Origin: Neodiprion pinetum
Taxonomy: Eukaryota > Arthropoda > Insecta > Hymenoptera > Diprionidae
Reading direction: 5' to 3'
Assembly (NCBI RefSeq): GCF_021155775.2
Contig: NC_060232.1
Location: forward strand, 21,211,922 to 21,275,921
Length of the DNA stretch: 64,000 bases
Shown piece by piece: positions 1 through 9,439 of the stretch. Below the pieces are notes generated by a model. The model saw nothing but the letters and a program-made list of their open reading frames with translations, did not search any database and was not told the origin of the DNA. Made by a program: the position numbers and the translations under genes. Every line of letters starts with the position of its first letter. Position 1 is the first letter of the stretch.

Positions 1-124
1 TGTCAAAAAAAAACTAAACATGCTATACACTTGAAACTGTGTACAGATGTTCGGGACAAGTGTACCAACATAACATAAAAAAAAATCGAAGATCGAACGG
101 ACATAGCCCGCGAAATTAGAAAAG

Positions 125-586
125 TCACCTTACTTTTTGAACACACCTCGTAGACTGTTTTGCTACTCCTATGATTTTGTTCAAGGAAACGTTCTTTGGT
201 TTTCGACACCCCATGCCTAACTTTGTTTTCACCTTCATCGTGTTAGCTACAGCCCAAGCGGCTGCCTTCTCACCCAAATTTGCGTCCTTTGCGAGAACCC
301 GTTTCCAAGCTTTTTCGGCTAATGTTTTATCCACGACGCTTCTAGCTTCGAGGTTCTCACGATGTTTCGAATACGCTATATCGTGTTCCTTACACGCTGC
401 ATCGAGAGGATTGATACCGGAATCGCCTCTCGCGAGTCTTTTCGTCAACTTCGTACCAGGACCGCAGTGTTGGTAACCGGGATCATGCAACTCGATCGGG
501 AGTTCGTTGATAATGCTATTTCCTAAACCTTTCCCACTTGATCGCTTTTCTACGGATCGCTTACGATCACGTTTGTGCACAATCAT
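125..586 (-). CDS. PLA2-like (parvovirus VP1-type) small protein of Polinton
   Basis: A 153-residue intact ORF. It shows the phospholipase A2-like signature: a calcium-loop type motif YQHCGPGT (about residues 38-45) and a catalytic-type CKEHDIAY (about 65-72, His-Asp at 68-69). The N-terminus is very basic (MIVHKRDRKR), and the C-terminal half is lysine- and alanine-rich. In parvoviruses such a domain breaches endosomal membranes during entry; stand-alone copies are common in Polinton/adintovirus-like elements of invertebrates. It is divergent from the ATPase gene, with 51 bp between the two ATGs, so a shared bidirectional promoter is plausible. The key His-Asp pair is preserved although neighbouring genes are broken. 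Activity is inferred, not shown. Confidence 0.8.
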   Translation of the reverse strand: MIVHKRDRKRSVEKRSSGKGLGNSIINELPIELHDPGYQHCGPGTKLTKRLARGDSGINPLDAACKEHDIAYSKHRENLEARSVVDKTLAEKAWKRVLAKDANLGEKAAAWAVANTMKVKTKLGMGCRKPKNVSLNKIIGVAKQSTRCVQKVR

Positions 587-637
587 GTTCGCTCTGCGAC
601 TGAGAGCAAGTTGTTATAAACGATGCATTTATAGAAA

Positions 638-1363
638 ATGCAGCCAGTCACGGTTGAGATGAGGTTCGAGACACAATCGACCAAGCTGCCCGTGATGAAT
701 TTTGACAAATTTACGCAGCAGAGTACAAAACGGAAAAAACGTCATGGCGAATTGTTGCCGAGTAATGTACGTGCGGTATTCTGCGGACCATCTAACTGTG
801 GCAAAACCAACGCATTATTTGCGCTCATAACGCATCCAAACGGTTTGAGGTACGAAAACCTGTACGTTTACTCAAAATCTCTCAATCAACCGGAATACAA
901 GTTTCTGAGTCAAGTGCTCAAAACTGTCGACGGTGTTGAGTATTACCCCTGTAACGAGCATGAGCACGTCGTTGCACCGAACGAGGCGCAACCTAACTCG
1001 ATCATGGTATTCGATGACGTAGCGTGCGAGAAGCTGGATAACATACCCGCGTACTTTTGTATGGGTAGACATCACGATGTAGACTGTTTCTATCTTTGTC
1101 AGACGTACGCTCGAATCCCTAAGCATCTCGTGCGCGACAACACCAACTTGCTGGTCTTATTCAAACAAGACGAGATGAATCTAAGGCATGTGTACAACGA
1201 TCATGTAAACACCGATATGTCGTACGTAGAGTTTAAAGACTTGTGTGCGGCATGCTGGAACGGTGACAAATATGGGTTCATAGTGATCGACAAGGATAGT
1301 GAGCTCGGGAATGGTCGGTATAGGAGGGGATTTGACAATTTTATGAACATGACAGAAGAATAA
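638..1363 (+). CDS. FtsK/HerA-type (A32-like) genome-packaging ATPase
   Basis: A 241-residue intact ORF. Walker A is GPSNCGKT at about residues 50-57 and Walker B is IMVFDDV at about 122-128, the spacing and style of the A32-like packaging ATPases of Polintons and related large DNA viruses, which pump the genome into the capsid. A basic patch (KRKKRHG, about 31-37) lies before the P-loop. The C-terminal half has several Cys/His residues but no domain I can name. The first ATG at 638 gives the usual length. The gene precedes the hypothetical, coil and integrase genes on the same strand. It is the best-preserved gene of the element. Confidence 0.85.
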   Translation: MQPVTVEMRFETQSTKLPVMNFDKFTQQSTKRKKRHGELLPSNVRAVFCGPSNCGKTNALFALITHPNGLRYENLYVYSKSLNQPEYKFLSQVLKTVDGVEYYPCNEHEHVVAPNEAQPNSIMVFDDVACEKLDNIPAYFCMGRHHDVDCFYLCQTYARIPKHLVRDNTNLLVLFKQDEMNLRHVYNDHVNTDMSYVEFKDLCAACWNGDKYGFIVIDKDSELGNGRYRRGFDNFMNMTEE

Positions 1364-1420
1364 AATACACGATCTTTGAAGGCGACGAAACAGTAGCTCT
1401 CCAGAACTAGTTGTGTCAAC

Positions 1421-2341
1421 ATGCAGGAAATTCGTAAGGAAAAAGAAGTCTTGCATCGTATCGCTCAAGCGAGTAATGCGATTCGTCGTAAGCACAGAAT
1501 CTTCAAGACGGGAAAAGAGTCGCTGCAGGAAAGAATGAAGGATGTCTTCAAACCTGTGGTAACCCCGCTGCAGGAATTAGCCAATATTTCTCAAGGCACG
1601 AAACTTGTCAAGGAAGAGGTGAAGGAAGAACTCAAAACTGAAACGGAAGATGAGCCGAAGACCGAAATGGAAGCAGGAGATTCATTTGCAACTGCAGAGG
1701 AAGAGGATCAAACTGTCACGGAATCGTCGGTGAGATCAGAAAATGAATATCTTGAGATGCTCAACGATAAACAAAAACAGCACGAGTTGGATACAGTGTA
1801 CGAGGTATGGAGTCTTTCTACGGCCGGGCTGATAGTTGGTGACTCGCCGATAAGCTTCGAACGCGATTCCGTTCGCATAGGCGGTACGCTCTATCCAAAA
1901 ACTCGGGGACTGCTGGAGCTGTTGTTTAAAAAGATGCCCAACAGCGCTCACGTTACCCGCCACGACAAGAAGAATTACTGAAATATCCTTCTCGCAACAA
2001 ATGCTCACAGAAAGTACTATAGCGCCACCGAGCCTATCCGAAACGCTCAGAGCGCCAAATTCGAGCATTTGATTGCTGAACTGCTCAATATTTCTACGTC
2101 AGGCAAAGGCGTATCACCATCGTCACAGATGTCGAAGCGTACGGGCAAAGGTGTTCTGCTACCTCAGGCTTAGGTTACTCGACAGGGTGTAAAAACAGAT
2201 GATATTTTCTGGGACGACGCTAACGAGCTGGTGGAACGTCTTCGTTTGCTTATACTATCTCAAGCGGCTGGGGATACAAGTCACAACAATGAAATTATGT
2301 TGATTCTCGAAAAATTACGGGAAGCCCGAGTCATTTATTAG
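1421..2341 (+). pseudogene. Conserved Polinton hypothetical protein, broken by two stops
   Basis: One reading frame runs from the ATG at 1421 to a stop at 2339-2341, interrupted by in-frame TGA at 1979-1981 and TAG at 2171-2173. The uninterrupted length would be 306 codons. The N-terminus is basic and helical; a central stretch (about residues 62-110) is Glu/Lys/Thr-rich and looks disordered. The part around residues 126-170 (short motifs DTVYEVWSL and LYPKTRGLLELLF) and the part after the second stop (WDDANELVERLRLLI) resemble an unnamed protein repeatedly found beside the ATPase and coil genes in invertebrate Polintons; that is recollection of the family, not a search. Function unknown. Because both sides of the stops remain in one frame, the breaks are point mutations. 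Confidence 0.7.
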
Positions 2342-2374
2342 CCAATTCTCGACGACTCAGCAATCATTCACGAG

Positions 2375-2776
2375 ATGAGCGTCGACGTGTTCGAACGTCA
2401 GCTGAATAAAATCACAGCTACGAGCAGTCGCGGTCCTCCGGGTGTCGGATTTCAAATAACAGCGGACGGGAATTACGATGTACAGAACAAGAGACTGTGC
2501 AATGTCGCAGATCCCACAGAGCCGAACAATGCTGTAACCTTAAAAATCTCAAAATGATAATTCAATGTGCTGCAAAAACAAATCGACAACCTCGATCAAA
2601 TGATCAAAGCTTTGGAGATCACCACGGAGAAAGCCTTGGATACCTTTTACACAGACTTTAAAACAGGCAGAGACCTATCGATTCGAAACGCTGAAATCAT
2701 TTCTAAATTGGACACCAGACTAAGAGCGTTGGAATATGAACGAGAGAAAGCAAGCAGTGGTGACGGAACTGCATAA
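2375..2776 (+). pseudogene. Polinton coiled-coil protein with GPPGVGF motif, broken
   Basis: Two open segments in the same frame (2375-2557 and 2567-2776) are separated by adjacent stops TGA TAA at 2555-2560. The first part holds the motif GPPGVGFQITADGNYD followed by KRLCNVADP, a pattern I recognise from small Polinton/adintovirus-like proteins next to the integrase. The second part is a helical, Leu/Glu/Lys-rich stretch with heptad character, likely a coiled coil. Role unknown; a structural or fibre-like virion protein has been a general suggestion for such genes. The end of the ORF overlaps the start of the integrase fragment in another frame. About 133 codons, close to a short family member; the two stops make expression of the whole unlikely. 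Confidence 0.6.
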
Positions 2777-3570
2777 ACCTGCACGCCGCAATTACCCGCA
2801 TCGACGTGTAGACGTGCGCGGCATCGACGAGACCTGGCAGGCGGATCTTGTTGATATGATGTCGTACGCTGGACAGAACAAAGGCTACAAATACATGCTC
2901 ACAAGAGCAAGTCTGGAGATGATGTTACGAAAGCAATGTAATCTGTGCTTGTCCAAGGACGGGTGCCGGAAAATTTACACGTCGACAGAGGAACGGAATT
3001 TTACAACTCGAAATTTGAATTGCTTATGTCACGCTACGGAATCAAACTTTACTCCACGTACAGTAATTTGAAGGCTTCGATCTGTGAACGTTTCAATCGT
3101 ACGCTCTAAGGTAAAATGTGAACACGGTTCAGCATGCAAGGAAGCTACAAGTGGCTCGACATCTTACCCGATTTGATATCAACCTACAACAGCACGAAAC
3201 ATCGAACCCCATACGAATGAAACCGTCGGATGTCACCGTTGTGAACGAAAGGCTGATATTACGTCAGGCGTACGGAGGGCTTCGAGCGATACCTACCAAA
3301 TCGGCAAAGTTCAAATCCGGCGACAAAGTTCGAATCAGCAAATTCAAAAATGTCTTCGAGAAATGTTACACTCCCAATTGGACGACTGAAATATTCACGA
3401 TAAGTCGAGTGGAAAATACTCATCCTGGGACGTACAAGCTCAAAGACTACCGAGATCAACCCATCGCTGGTGGATTCTACGAACAAGAGCTCCTCAACGT
3501 TGAACATCCGGATATCTACCTGGTGGAGAAGGTGCTCAAGAAGCGTGGAAGAAAAATATATGTTAGATGA
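2754..3570 (+). pseudogene. Retroviral-type (rve) integrase of Polinton, degenerate
   Basis: The start of the DDE core is recognisable from ELHKPARRNYP through GIDETWQADLVDMMSY (first catalytic Asp within QADLVDM). Core sequence after about 2890 is missing or frame-shifted. Later pieces in other frames include a motif of the catalytic-Glu region (ERFNRT, near 3087-3104) and, at about 3150-3210, the end of the core. The C-terminal domain is intact in the frame that ends at 3570 (GDKVRISKFKNVFEK, then WTTEIFTISRV), an SH3/chromo-like tail typical of these integrases. The N-terminal zinc-binding part is absent because the coil ORF runs directly into the core. A functional enzyme would insert the element into host DNA; this copy cannot. 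Confidence 0.75.
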
Positions 3571-3849
3571 TTAGGTTTTGACAATACACACAACAGTTGG
3601 ATAAACGAATCGGACATGTAACATTGAATAAATGAATTTTTGTAAAAACGTATGTGCCTCTTTATTTTATACCCGATACATAACATGTCTGCATCTTCAT
3701 TTTTCAGACAATCGACAGACATATGCATCGTTGTACAATTTTTATATTTCGGAGCGTTCTTATTCACTATCCTACATAATAATATTTTATACATCACGGT
3801 ACAGTTATAAATTAAATCCTACATAGATTACAATACGGTAATTACAAAG

Positions 3850-4825
3850 CTAACGGGCAGGCTTGTAGCCCCACGGAAGCGTGTCGGTTGTGTTTTGAAA
3901 CACGATCCGCTTGTCGTCATTCCAGCTCAGTGCCACTTTCTGCTGTTCTGCAGTGTATACCTCGTGTTTTTGACTTGATATCAAATGCTGATTTGTAGAC
4001 AAATTTTCACGGTTCAAAACACATTCCAAATAATCGTTGAAAGTTAATTTTCTCAACGCTTATCCTCTGACAACTTTGGCCCGTTTACTGTCTTTCTCAT
4101 CCCCCAAGACTCGGAATGCGTATAATTTAGCTCCTAATCCTACAAATTCCAACATTATTTTCCCGTTATTCTCGTCTTTCATCAAGTCGTGAACTTTTTT
4201 GTTTGCTAGAGGCATTCCATAAACATTGTCAAGCGGATAATCAGACGTATCGAACTTATGCAAGTCCTCCTGCATATGTTCCTATATGTCGGGGACGGTA
4301 AAGTTGTAAATCAAACTGTCGGTATCCGTATACATTAATTTTGCTCGGCTGCCAAATTTCTGCTTAATATAATTATAATGAGAATCATAGATATATGTTT
4401 TAGACAGATCCGGGTTGGAGAAACCTGCATACAATGGTTTATTCAACTTGACTTTCGTCTTACTCATTTCGACGATAATTATCTCTTTCTCGAAAACGGT
4501 GCAGCTGTGAAAATTAGGTATGGCTATAGTAGCTCTAGCACCGTACCATCCATCCCATTCGGTGATCAATCGAACATCTCTATACTTTCGCACGTTTTCC
4601 ATTGCTTTGCCAAAAACTGCGTTGTTTATCAGTTTGTAAAAATTTTTCTCGAATTCGTTGTGAGAGTTTTTCCGCAAATCGGTATTCAAATCTATGTAAT
4701 TTTTTAGCCATGGTGCTTGTCGAAATTTGAGAACTTTGTGAATTTTGAGTAATTTTAAGCCTAATTCCAAACATTGCTTCAATACGCGATAGTGAACAAC
4801 GTAGTTTTTCTTGAAAAGTAGCGTG
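3850..4825 (-). pseudogene. Protein-primed type B DNA polymerase, C-terminal fragment
   Basis: On the minus strand the C-terminal third of a viral/organellar-type PolB is readable in one frame. It includes the nucleotide-binding helix motif (KNFYKLINNAVFGKAMENV, motif B style) and the catalytic MYTDTDSLIY (motif C) near 4310-4340. In-frame stops occur at 4282-4284 and 4060-4062; the tail reads on to 3850. The exonuclease and front palm parts are missing: homology runs into a 205-bp tandem duplication at 4621-5030 that is not a multiple of three, and beyond 5030 the sequence is unrelated. The enzyme would replicate the element. It converges on the integrase gene. Confidence 0.8.
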
Positions 4826-5030
4826 GTTGTTCATCAGTTTGTAAAAATTTTTCTCGAATTCGTTGTGAGAGTTTTTCCGCAAATCGGTATTCAAATCTAC
4901 GTAATTTTTTAGCCATGGTGCTTATCGAAATTTGAGAACTTTGTGAATTTTGAGTAATTTTAAGCCTAATTCCAAACATTGCTTCAATACGCGATAGTGA
5001 ACAACGTAGTTTTTCTTGAGAAGTAGCGTG
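4621..5030. repeat. 205-bp perfect-register tandem duplication inside PolB
   Basis: 4621-4825 and 4826-5030 are near-identical head-to-tail copies, differing at only a handful of bases (for example cttgt versus cttat near 4708 and 4922). The unit length of 205 is 1 modulo 3, so the duplication shifts the PolB frame. The second copy ends exactly where polymerase homology is lost, suggesting the duplication and the truncation may be linked events. Confidence 0.9.
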
Positions 5031-5528
5031 GTCGTCAATTTCGGCTGTTTATTGTTCGTAGAGGTACATAGTTGGGCGGATCGAGAACGCGACATTCACC
5101 AGCGGTTCTATACCACCACTGTCTGCCGTAGGGTCTTGTATTCGAGGGGGCCACAGGGCGTGTATTGCACAAACTGTGCGCGGGAGGAGGGTCTCAATGA
5201 GAGAGCAATGTTTTCGAATCATGAAAGAATACCGTTCTCTCGCATCGATAGTCTACCGTCCTGCGTGCGATGTCGTCGTGTACAAGGAGAACTGAAATCA
5301 CATCGATGTGGCGCCTGCAGACGTCTTCTGGTGTTGTACTGCCATATGGAAATGATCACCTATTACCAAGACGGCGTCTTGCGTAACTCGCATCCACGAG
5401 AGCATGTAAATCTGCAATTTGTAAGTCTTCATAATTTTAGGTTTCTTAATTTCTTTAGAAATTATATTAAATATGTGTTTTCTTTGTTTCAGATCTCTTT
5501 AATGGTCAACCAACGGCAGACAGTCTAA
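5016..5528 (+). CDS. Hypothetical Cys-rich, possibly zinc-binding protein with optional 72-bp intron
   Basis: The ORF is open from about 5016 to a TAA at 5526-5528 (170 codons unspliced). Its first residues overlap the PolB duplication, so the true start is uncertain; an internal Met lies at CHMEM. Cysteine pairs CTNC, CVRC and CGAC, each flanked by basic residues, suggest one or two zinc ribbons. A canonical splice donor (TTT|GTAAGT, 5421) and a polypyrimidine acceptor (TTTGTTTCAG, ending 5492) bound a 72-bp candidate intron; because 72 is divisible by three, both spliced and unspliced forms stay open. I do not recognise the family. It could be a further element gene or a host or viral fragment. 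Confidence 0.4.
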   Translation: MRSSVVVNFGCLLFVEVHSWADRERDIHQRFYTTTVCRRVLYSRGPQGVYCTNCAREEGLNERAMFSNHERIPFSRIDSLPSCVRCRRVQGELKSHRCGACRRLLVLYCHMEMITYYQDGVLRNSHPREHVNLQFVSLHNFRFLNFFRNYIKYVFSLFQISLMVNQRQTV

Positions 5529-6479
5529 TAGTGGTAGTATTAGTAGTGTATCATATAGTAATATTCGAATAATTTCATAGTAATAGAATAAACAGGGTTT
5601 TCAAAAAAAAAATTCGCCATCGAACGCGTGTCGCTGCGTGATGCTTCAACAATTAACGTAAAAAGTTTAGAAAAGACAATTCTGAGTGAAAAAGTTGAAG
5701 TCGTTGATTTGATGGATTTGGCTTGTCCGTCGTTGCAGAAATTGAACAAAATGTCAGATACTAATTCAAACTGTGCGCATCGTGCTATATTACATCCAAA
5801 TTGTGCAGCTCAAAACGTATTGTTACTGCGAAATCTTCTGCTGAAACACATACACACAAAAGTCAATCGATGTACACTCGGACAGTTCTTCATTCCCATT
5901 GCCTAAAGCATGGGTACGATACCGTTGAGTAAGAAACATGTAATTACACTCGTATATCAGCATTACGAATTCTATGTACAACTGTAATCTTAAGTTGTTT
6001 TTTTCAGTAAAATATTTTCATCATCAATATCAACCGTTAATTCAGAACCTCTGTCCTGCTAGTTAAGAGTTTATTTCAGAACCTTCCAGAATTCGACGTC
6101 GCACCTCAATCCGTTGTCCGCAGGCCGCTAGCCGTCAAATCGAAACTTGTCAAACGCATTGTTTGTCAGCATAAGTATCCGAGAATCGTTCAGGGTCGAA
6201 GCAGCCGGATACAAAGGGTATAGCCGGGTTAATATGAGAAATCTGCCCCCGCGGCTTTTTTGACTCGCACTTAGAGGATCGATTTGGTGTCGAATAAAAA
6301 TAATTCATCTAAATTTTTAGCTCTTTAACCCAAACGGTTTTCGAGATTTTCAAAAAACCTAGTTTTTTAGATTTTATTTTTATTTTTATAGTAAAATTCA
6401 GAATTAACAATAATGAATTTTTTCCTAATTCTTAGGAGTCTAAGACATGAAAAAAAAATGTGATCATGATTCGAGATGA
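5529..6479. other. Unassigned sequence between the Cys-rich ORF and the hAT fragment
   Basis: A 93-codon open stretch at 5628-5906 on the plus strand has no recognisable motif and no clear gene context. The rest is AT-rich. I see no RNA gene or repeat boundary I can support; the upstream part of the hAT element probably begins here. Confidence 0.3.
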
Positions 6480-7163
6480 AATTACACACCAATTTCTGAA
6501 GTTAACCCAGAAAATGCTGAAAAATTTTTACCTCTGGAGCAAATGTATTTGGGGGTAAAAGTCGCCAATTTTTTACAACGAGCCGAGATACGAGATAACA
6601 AGAATCTAAAAATAGATTTTCTAAAGGGGTGTAGTCAATTTTTGATGCCTAGCTGTCAGCAGATCAAGAATAGATTCGACTTCACTGATTCGACGTTACA
6701 GAAAATCAAGGTGTTTAAACTGTCTCTGGCGATTCTCGAAAAAACTCGGGCAACAACTCCGAGTTTATTTCCACTGATGCAAGCTCTGCCGCGTATAATT
6801 CCAGAGGAAATGCATCAAAAAGTCGATGATGAGTAGAGAATACTATCACAGTATGAATTACCGCCTCACGTGAACATTTCTGACGAGCCAGATCTATTTT
6901 GGCACAAATTATCTCAATACGAAGAAGAAGACCAATTCGGGTTTTCGTTTAAAAATTTGTCCAAATTTGTACTTGACATTTTGGCATTTCCGCATGTTAA
7001 TGCTGAGTGTGAGCGCATTTTCAGTGCAGCAAATTTGGCAAAGACGAAAACGCGAAATAAATTAATAATTCCGAAACTGTATGGAATTACTTTATCCAGA
7101 CAACGCATTAAAAATAACTGTGTGACATTGACCAACCAGATAAGGAAGATTATAGTAGAATGA
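6480..7163 (+). pseudogene. hAT-family transposase, C-terminal fragment with in-frame stop
   Basis: A single frame is open from 6480 (just after a TGA at 6477-6479) to 7163, broken only by TAG at 6834-6836. The last third is the hAT C-terminal dimerisation region, recognisable by LSKFVLDILAFPHVNAE followed by CERIFSAANLAKTKTRNKL, which in active hAT enzymes mediates multimerisation next to the catalytic RNase H-like fold. The preceding part is the helical insertion region. The BED zinc finger and the first catalytic Asp residues are absent upstream. The fragment is therefore 5' truncated and inactive. Terminal inverted repeats were not identified. Confidence 0.8.
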
Positions 7164-8560
7164 CAAAGAATATATTGTACCAAGCTAGTCAGGAAAAGCT
7201 TGCTTCATCCCAAGACGGAGAATCGGAAGATGACGTCGATATGCCGAATTAATATTAATTTTAATGGTTAAAAGAGATTATTCTATATTAAAAATTTTCA
7301 GAAATTGCAAAATGTAATTACCGTACCTACTAATGATAAAAAGTCCGATTTATTGATATTCATGGCAATAAAATGCATAAATTGACGTTGTTTGTGTTTT
7401 TTATTGAAAATAAACAAAAGTACGATAATTTTTCTTGTCAGTACCATAATTTCACGGCCCTGATACCATAATTTAGTCTGTCAAGGTTGGGAACACTGGA
7501 ACAGACTCAAAAACATACACATGGTAACGTGCCGGGTAACAGGAAACCAACAAACATAAGAGCAACCCTGAAATATCTCACAAGCCGATTTACGTCGACA
7601 AAAAACAATACTTATGAAAGAGCATTACACAACAGCACATACACAAACTTATCCCAAAAACTGTGAACTCTCCATTTTTTAAATAACTTGACTCTGTTGA
7701 AATAAGTACGATACGAACACTAAACAACATCTTGCGTGAGATACGGATCCTCAAAATTATTGGCATTATTACCAAGTTACCAAGCACACTGTTGACTTTC
7801 ATTTGACCAGTAGAGGTTACGTTGACCTTGGACCTTAGCACATACTTGAAAAATGAGGTAAACAATGAGAGTTCCCATTTAAAAAATCAAAGTTGATTTT
7901 AAAATGACCTTGAAGATGAGGTTCAAGGTCAAATCAAAGGTCACCATTGAATCCCGTGTTAAAAATGACCTAAGGCTCAACCTTGGTAATTTTATTTTTC
8001 ACCGAACCCCGCCAGATTTCAAGGGGTTACCATACTCTTGCCTCACCCTGTATACAGGGTGACTCATTTTATTTATTCCAGTTAAATATCTCGAAATCCA
8101 AAAGTGTAAGTGAAAAATATTTCAAACAAAAGTACTATTCTATTTGAAAAAACTAAGTTGATCTTCATCTGACTTTGGCAGTTCCACGTACGGAAAATCT
8201 GATACCCTCATCTTCTTTCCCCTTTCAAACCCTACAACTTTTGTCAAAAAACATTTTTCACTCATTAAAATCTGTTTTAATCATTTTTAATACGATGTTT
8301 ATACCGACTCAAAAAGTTCTTGAATTTTTTTTTCAAATTTTTTTTACCATCAGTATAATTTGAAAAAAATCGAAAAGCCAATTCCGAAAACGCTGTTTTT
8401 GAAAACCTGCGTTTTTTCGTTTCTTTTTTTTCATTCCCCGATCTGAATAGATCACGGAATCATGAAAATAATGTGATTCTGCAATCTATTTAGATCGAGC
8501 TACGTAAAAAAAAAAAAAAATTATTCCAACGCGGAAAAACTAAAAACTTCCAACAAAATA
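7164..8560. other. Repeat-derived noncoding stretch
   Basis: No gene is seen. Around 7800-7960 AAGGTCA-type hexamers recur in both orientations (gaccttgg, aaggtcaa, aaggtcac), a feature of a dispersed repeat. At 8044-8061 an 18-bp perfect palindrome, CACCCTGTATACAGGGTG, looks like two transposon ends lying back to back. The right-hand sequence continues as AT-rich MITE-like DNA. Confidence 0.4.
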
Positions 8561-8989
8561 AAAATCCGGGACACTTTTGGGTCAGTAAGAACATACTACT
8601 AAAAAGCTATCAAATTCGAAGGGGGTGGGGTACATGGCCTACTAATTTGACATGGGATGCCCCATAAATATATGACGTGATTTTTCCCGCTCCTCGGTCA
8701 CTCGGAGAAAATGACTGGGAACTTTCCGCGTGCACAATAAATCGGCGTCCGCGAGGTATCCTGGACCCAAAACAATATAGCGAAATTTGTTGGGCGCCTG
8801 GTGTGATCGACACGCCTCGAAATCGGTAATGCGATACACCGCGACCATATACTTGATAGCTCAATACCGCAGAGAGAGGAGGGGTAATTTTTGGGTAGAG
8901 AGAGATACGACACACGTACGCCAACACGTTATCTTACAAAGCAATAATAAAATCAATCACTATATTTTCCACCAATCCTAATCCAAAAA

Positions 8990-9140
8990 AAAATGAAAAA
9001 AAATAATAATTCAAACGTCGCTCTTTGCCACTCAAGGTACAAAACAAGAGAAATAATAATTCACAAGTCGCTCCTCGCGATCCAAAATACAAACGGGGGA
9101 AATAATAATTCACAATTCGCTCTTCGCGATACAAAGTCAA
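8990..9140. repeat. Threefold short direct repeat (aataataattca..tcgctc)
   Basis: Three successive copies, about 55 bp apart, share AATAATAATTCA followed by a GTCGCTC or TTCGCTC block, a CGCGAT-like core and a CAAA-rich tail. The second and third copies are the closest. They lie in a GC-spotted region (8.6-10.6 kb) that looks repeat-derived. Confidence 0.65.
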
Positions 9141-9224
9141 ATACTTAGATTTAACACAGAAAAAAAAAATTTGTACAACAGAAAGAAGAAAATGAAAAAA
9201 AATTGACAAAATCTAGACGACTTC

Positions 9225-9435
9225 TAATACCTACGGGCGCTAATCGCCACTTAACAATAAACCACTAGGTCAAACTAAACTGAAATCGTAATCGACGCGC
9301 TAACCGCGATCGTTCCTAAATCTAGAAAATTCGTTAAGCCTACGGACGCTAATCGCCACTTTACTACTAAACAATAATTCAATACTTAAACAAAAGAGAC
9401 TGTGACTCGACGCGCTATTCGCATCTCTAGCCGTT
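9225..9435. repeat. Two-copy direct repeat, period about 109 bp
   Basis: The block CCTACGG(G/A)CGCTAATCGCCA occurs at about 9230 and again at about 9340, each followed by a TCGACGCGCTA(A/T)(C/T)CGC block. A third, weaker CGCTGATCACCA appears near 9450. This looks like the decayed repeated part of a larger retroelement or minisatellite. No ORF of known family accompanies it. Confidence 0.6.
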
Positions 9436-9439
9436 ATTT

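Larger units (their letters stand above)
1..5030. mobile_element. Polinton/Maverick (adintovirus-like) element, degenerate partial copy
   Basis: Six adjacent genes form the set typical of Polintons: PLA2-like protein (minus), packaging ATPase (plus), a conserved hypothetical, a coiled-coil protein, a retroviral-type integrase (all plus) and a protein-primed type B DNA polymerase (minus). The ATPase and PLA2-like genes are open; the others carry stops, deletions or a duplication, so the copy is dead. No terminal inverted repeat is seen: the left end lies outside the window and the right end appears lost near 5030, where PolB homology stops inside its C-terminal half. No capsid gene is recognised here. 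The family assignment follows from the gene combination; the exact subfamily is not determined. Confidence 0.85.

Noticed and set aside
171..476. 101-codon plus-strand ORF opposite the PLA2-like gene
   Set aside because: It is the antisense shadow of the motif-bearing minus-strand gene.
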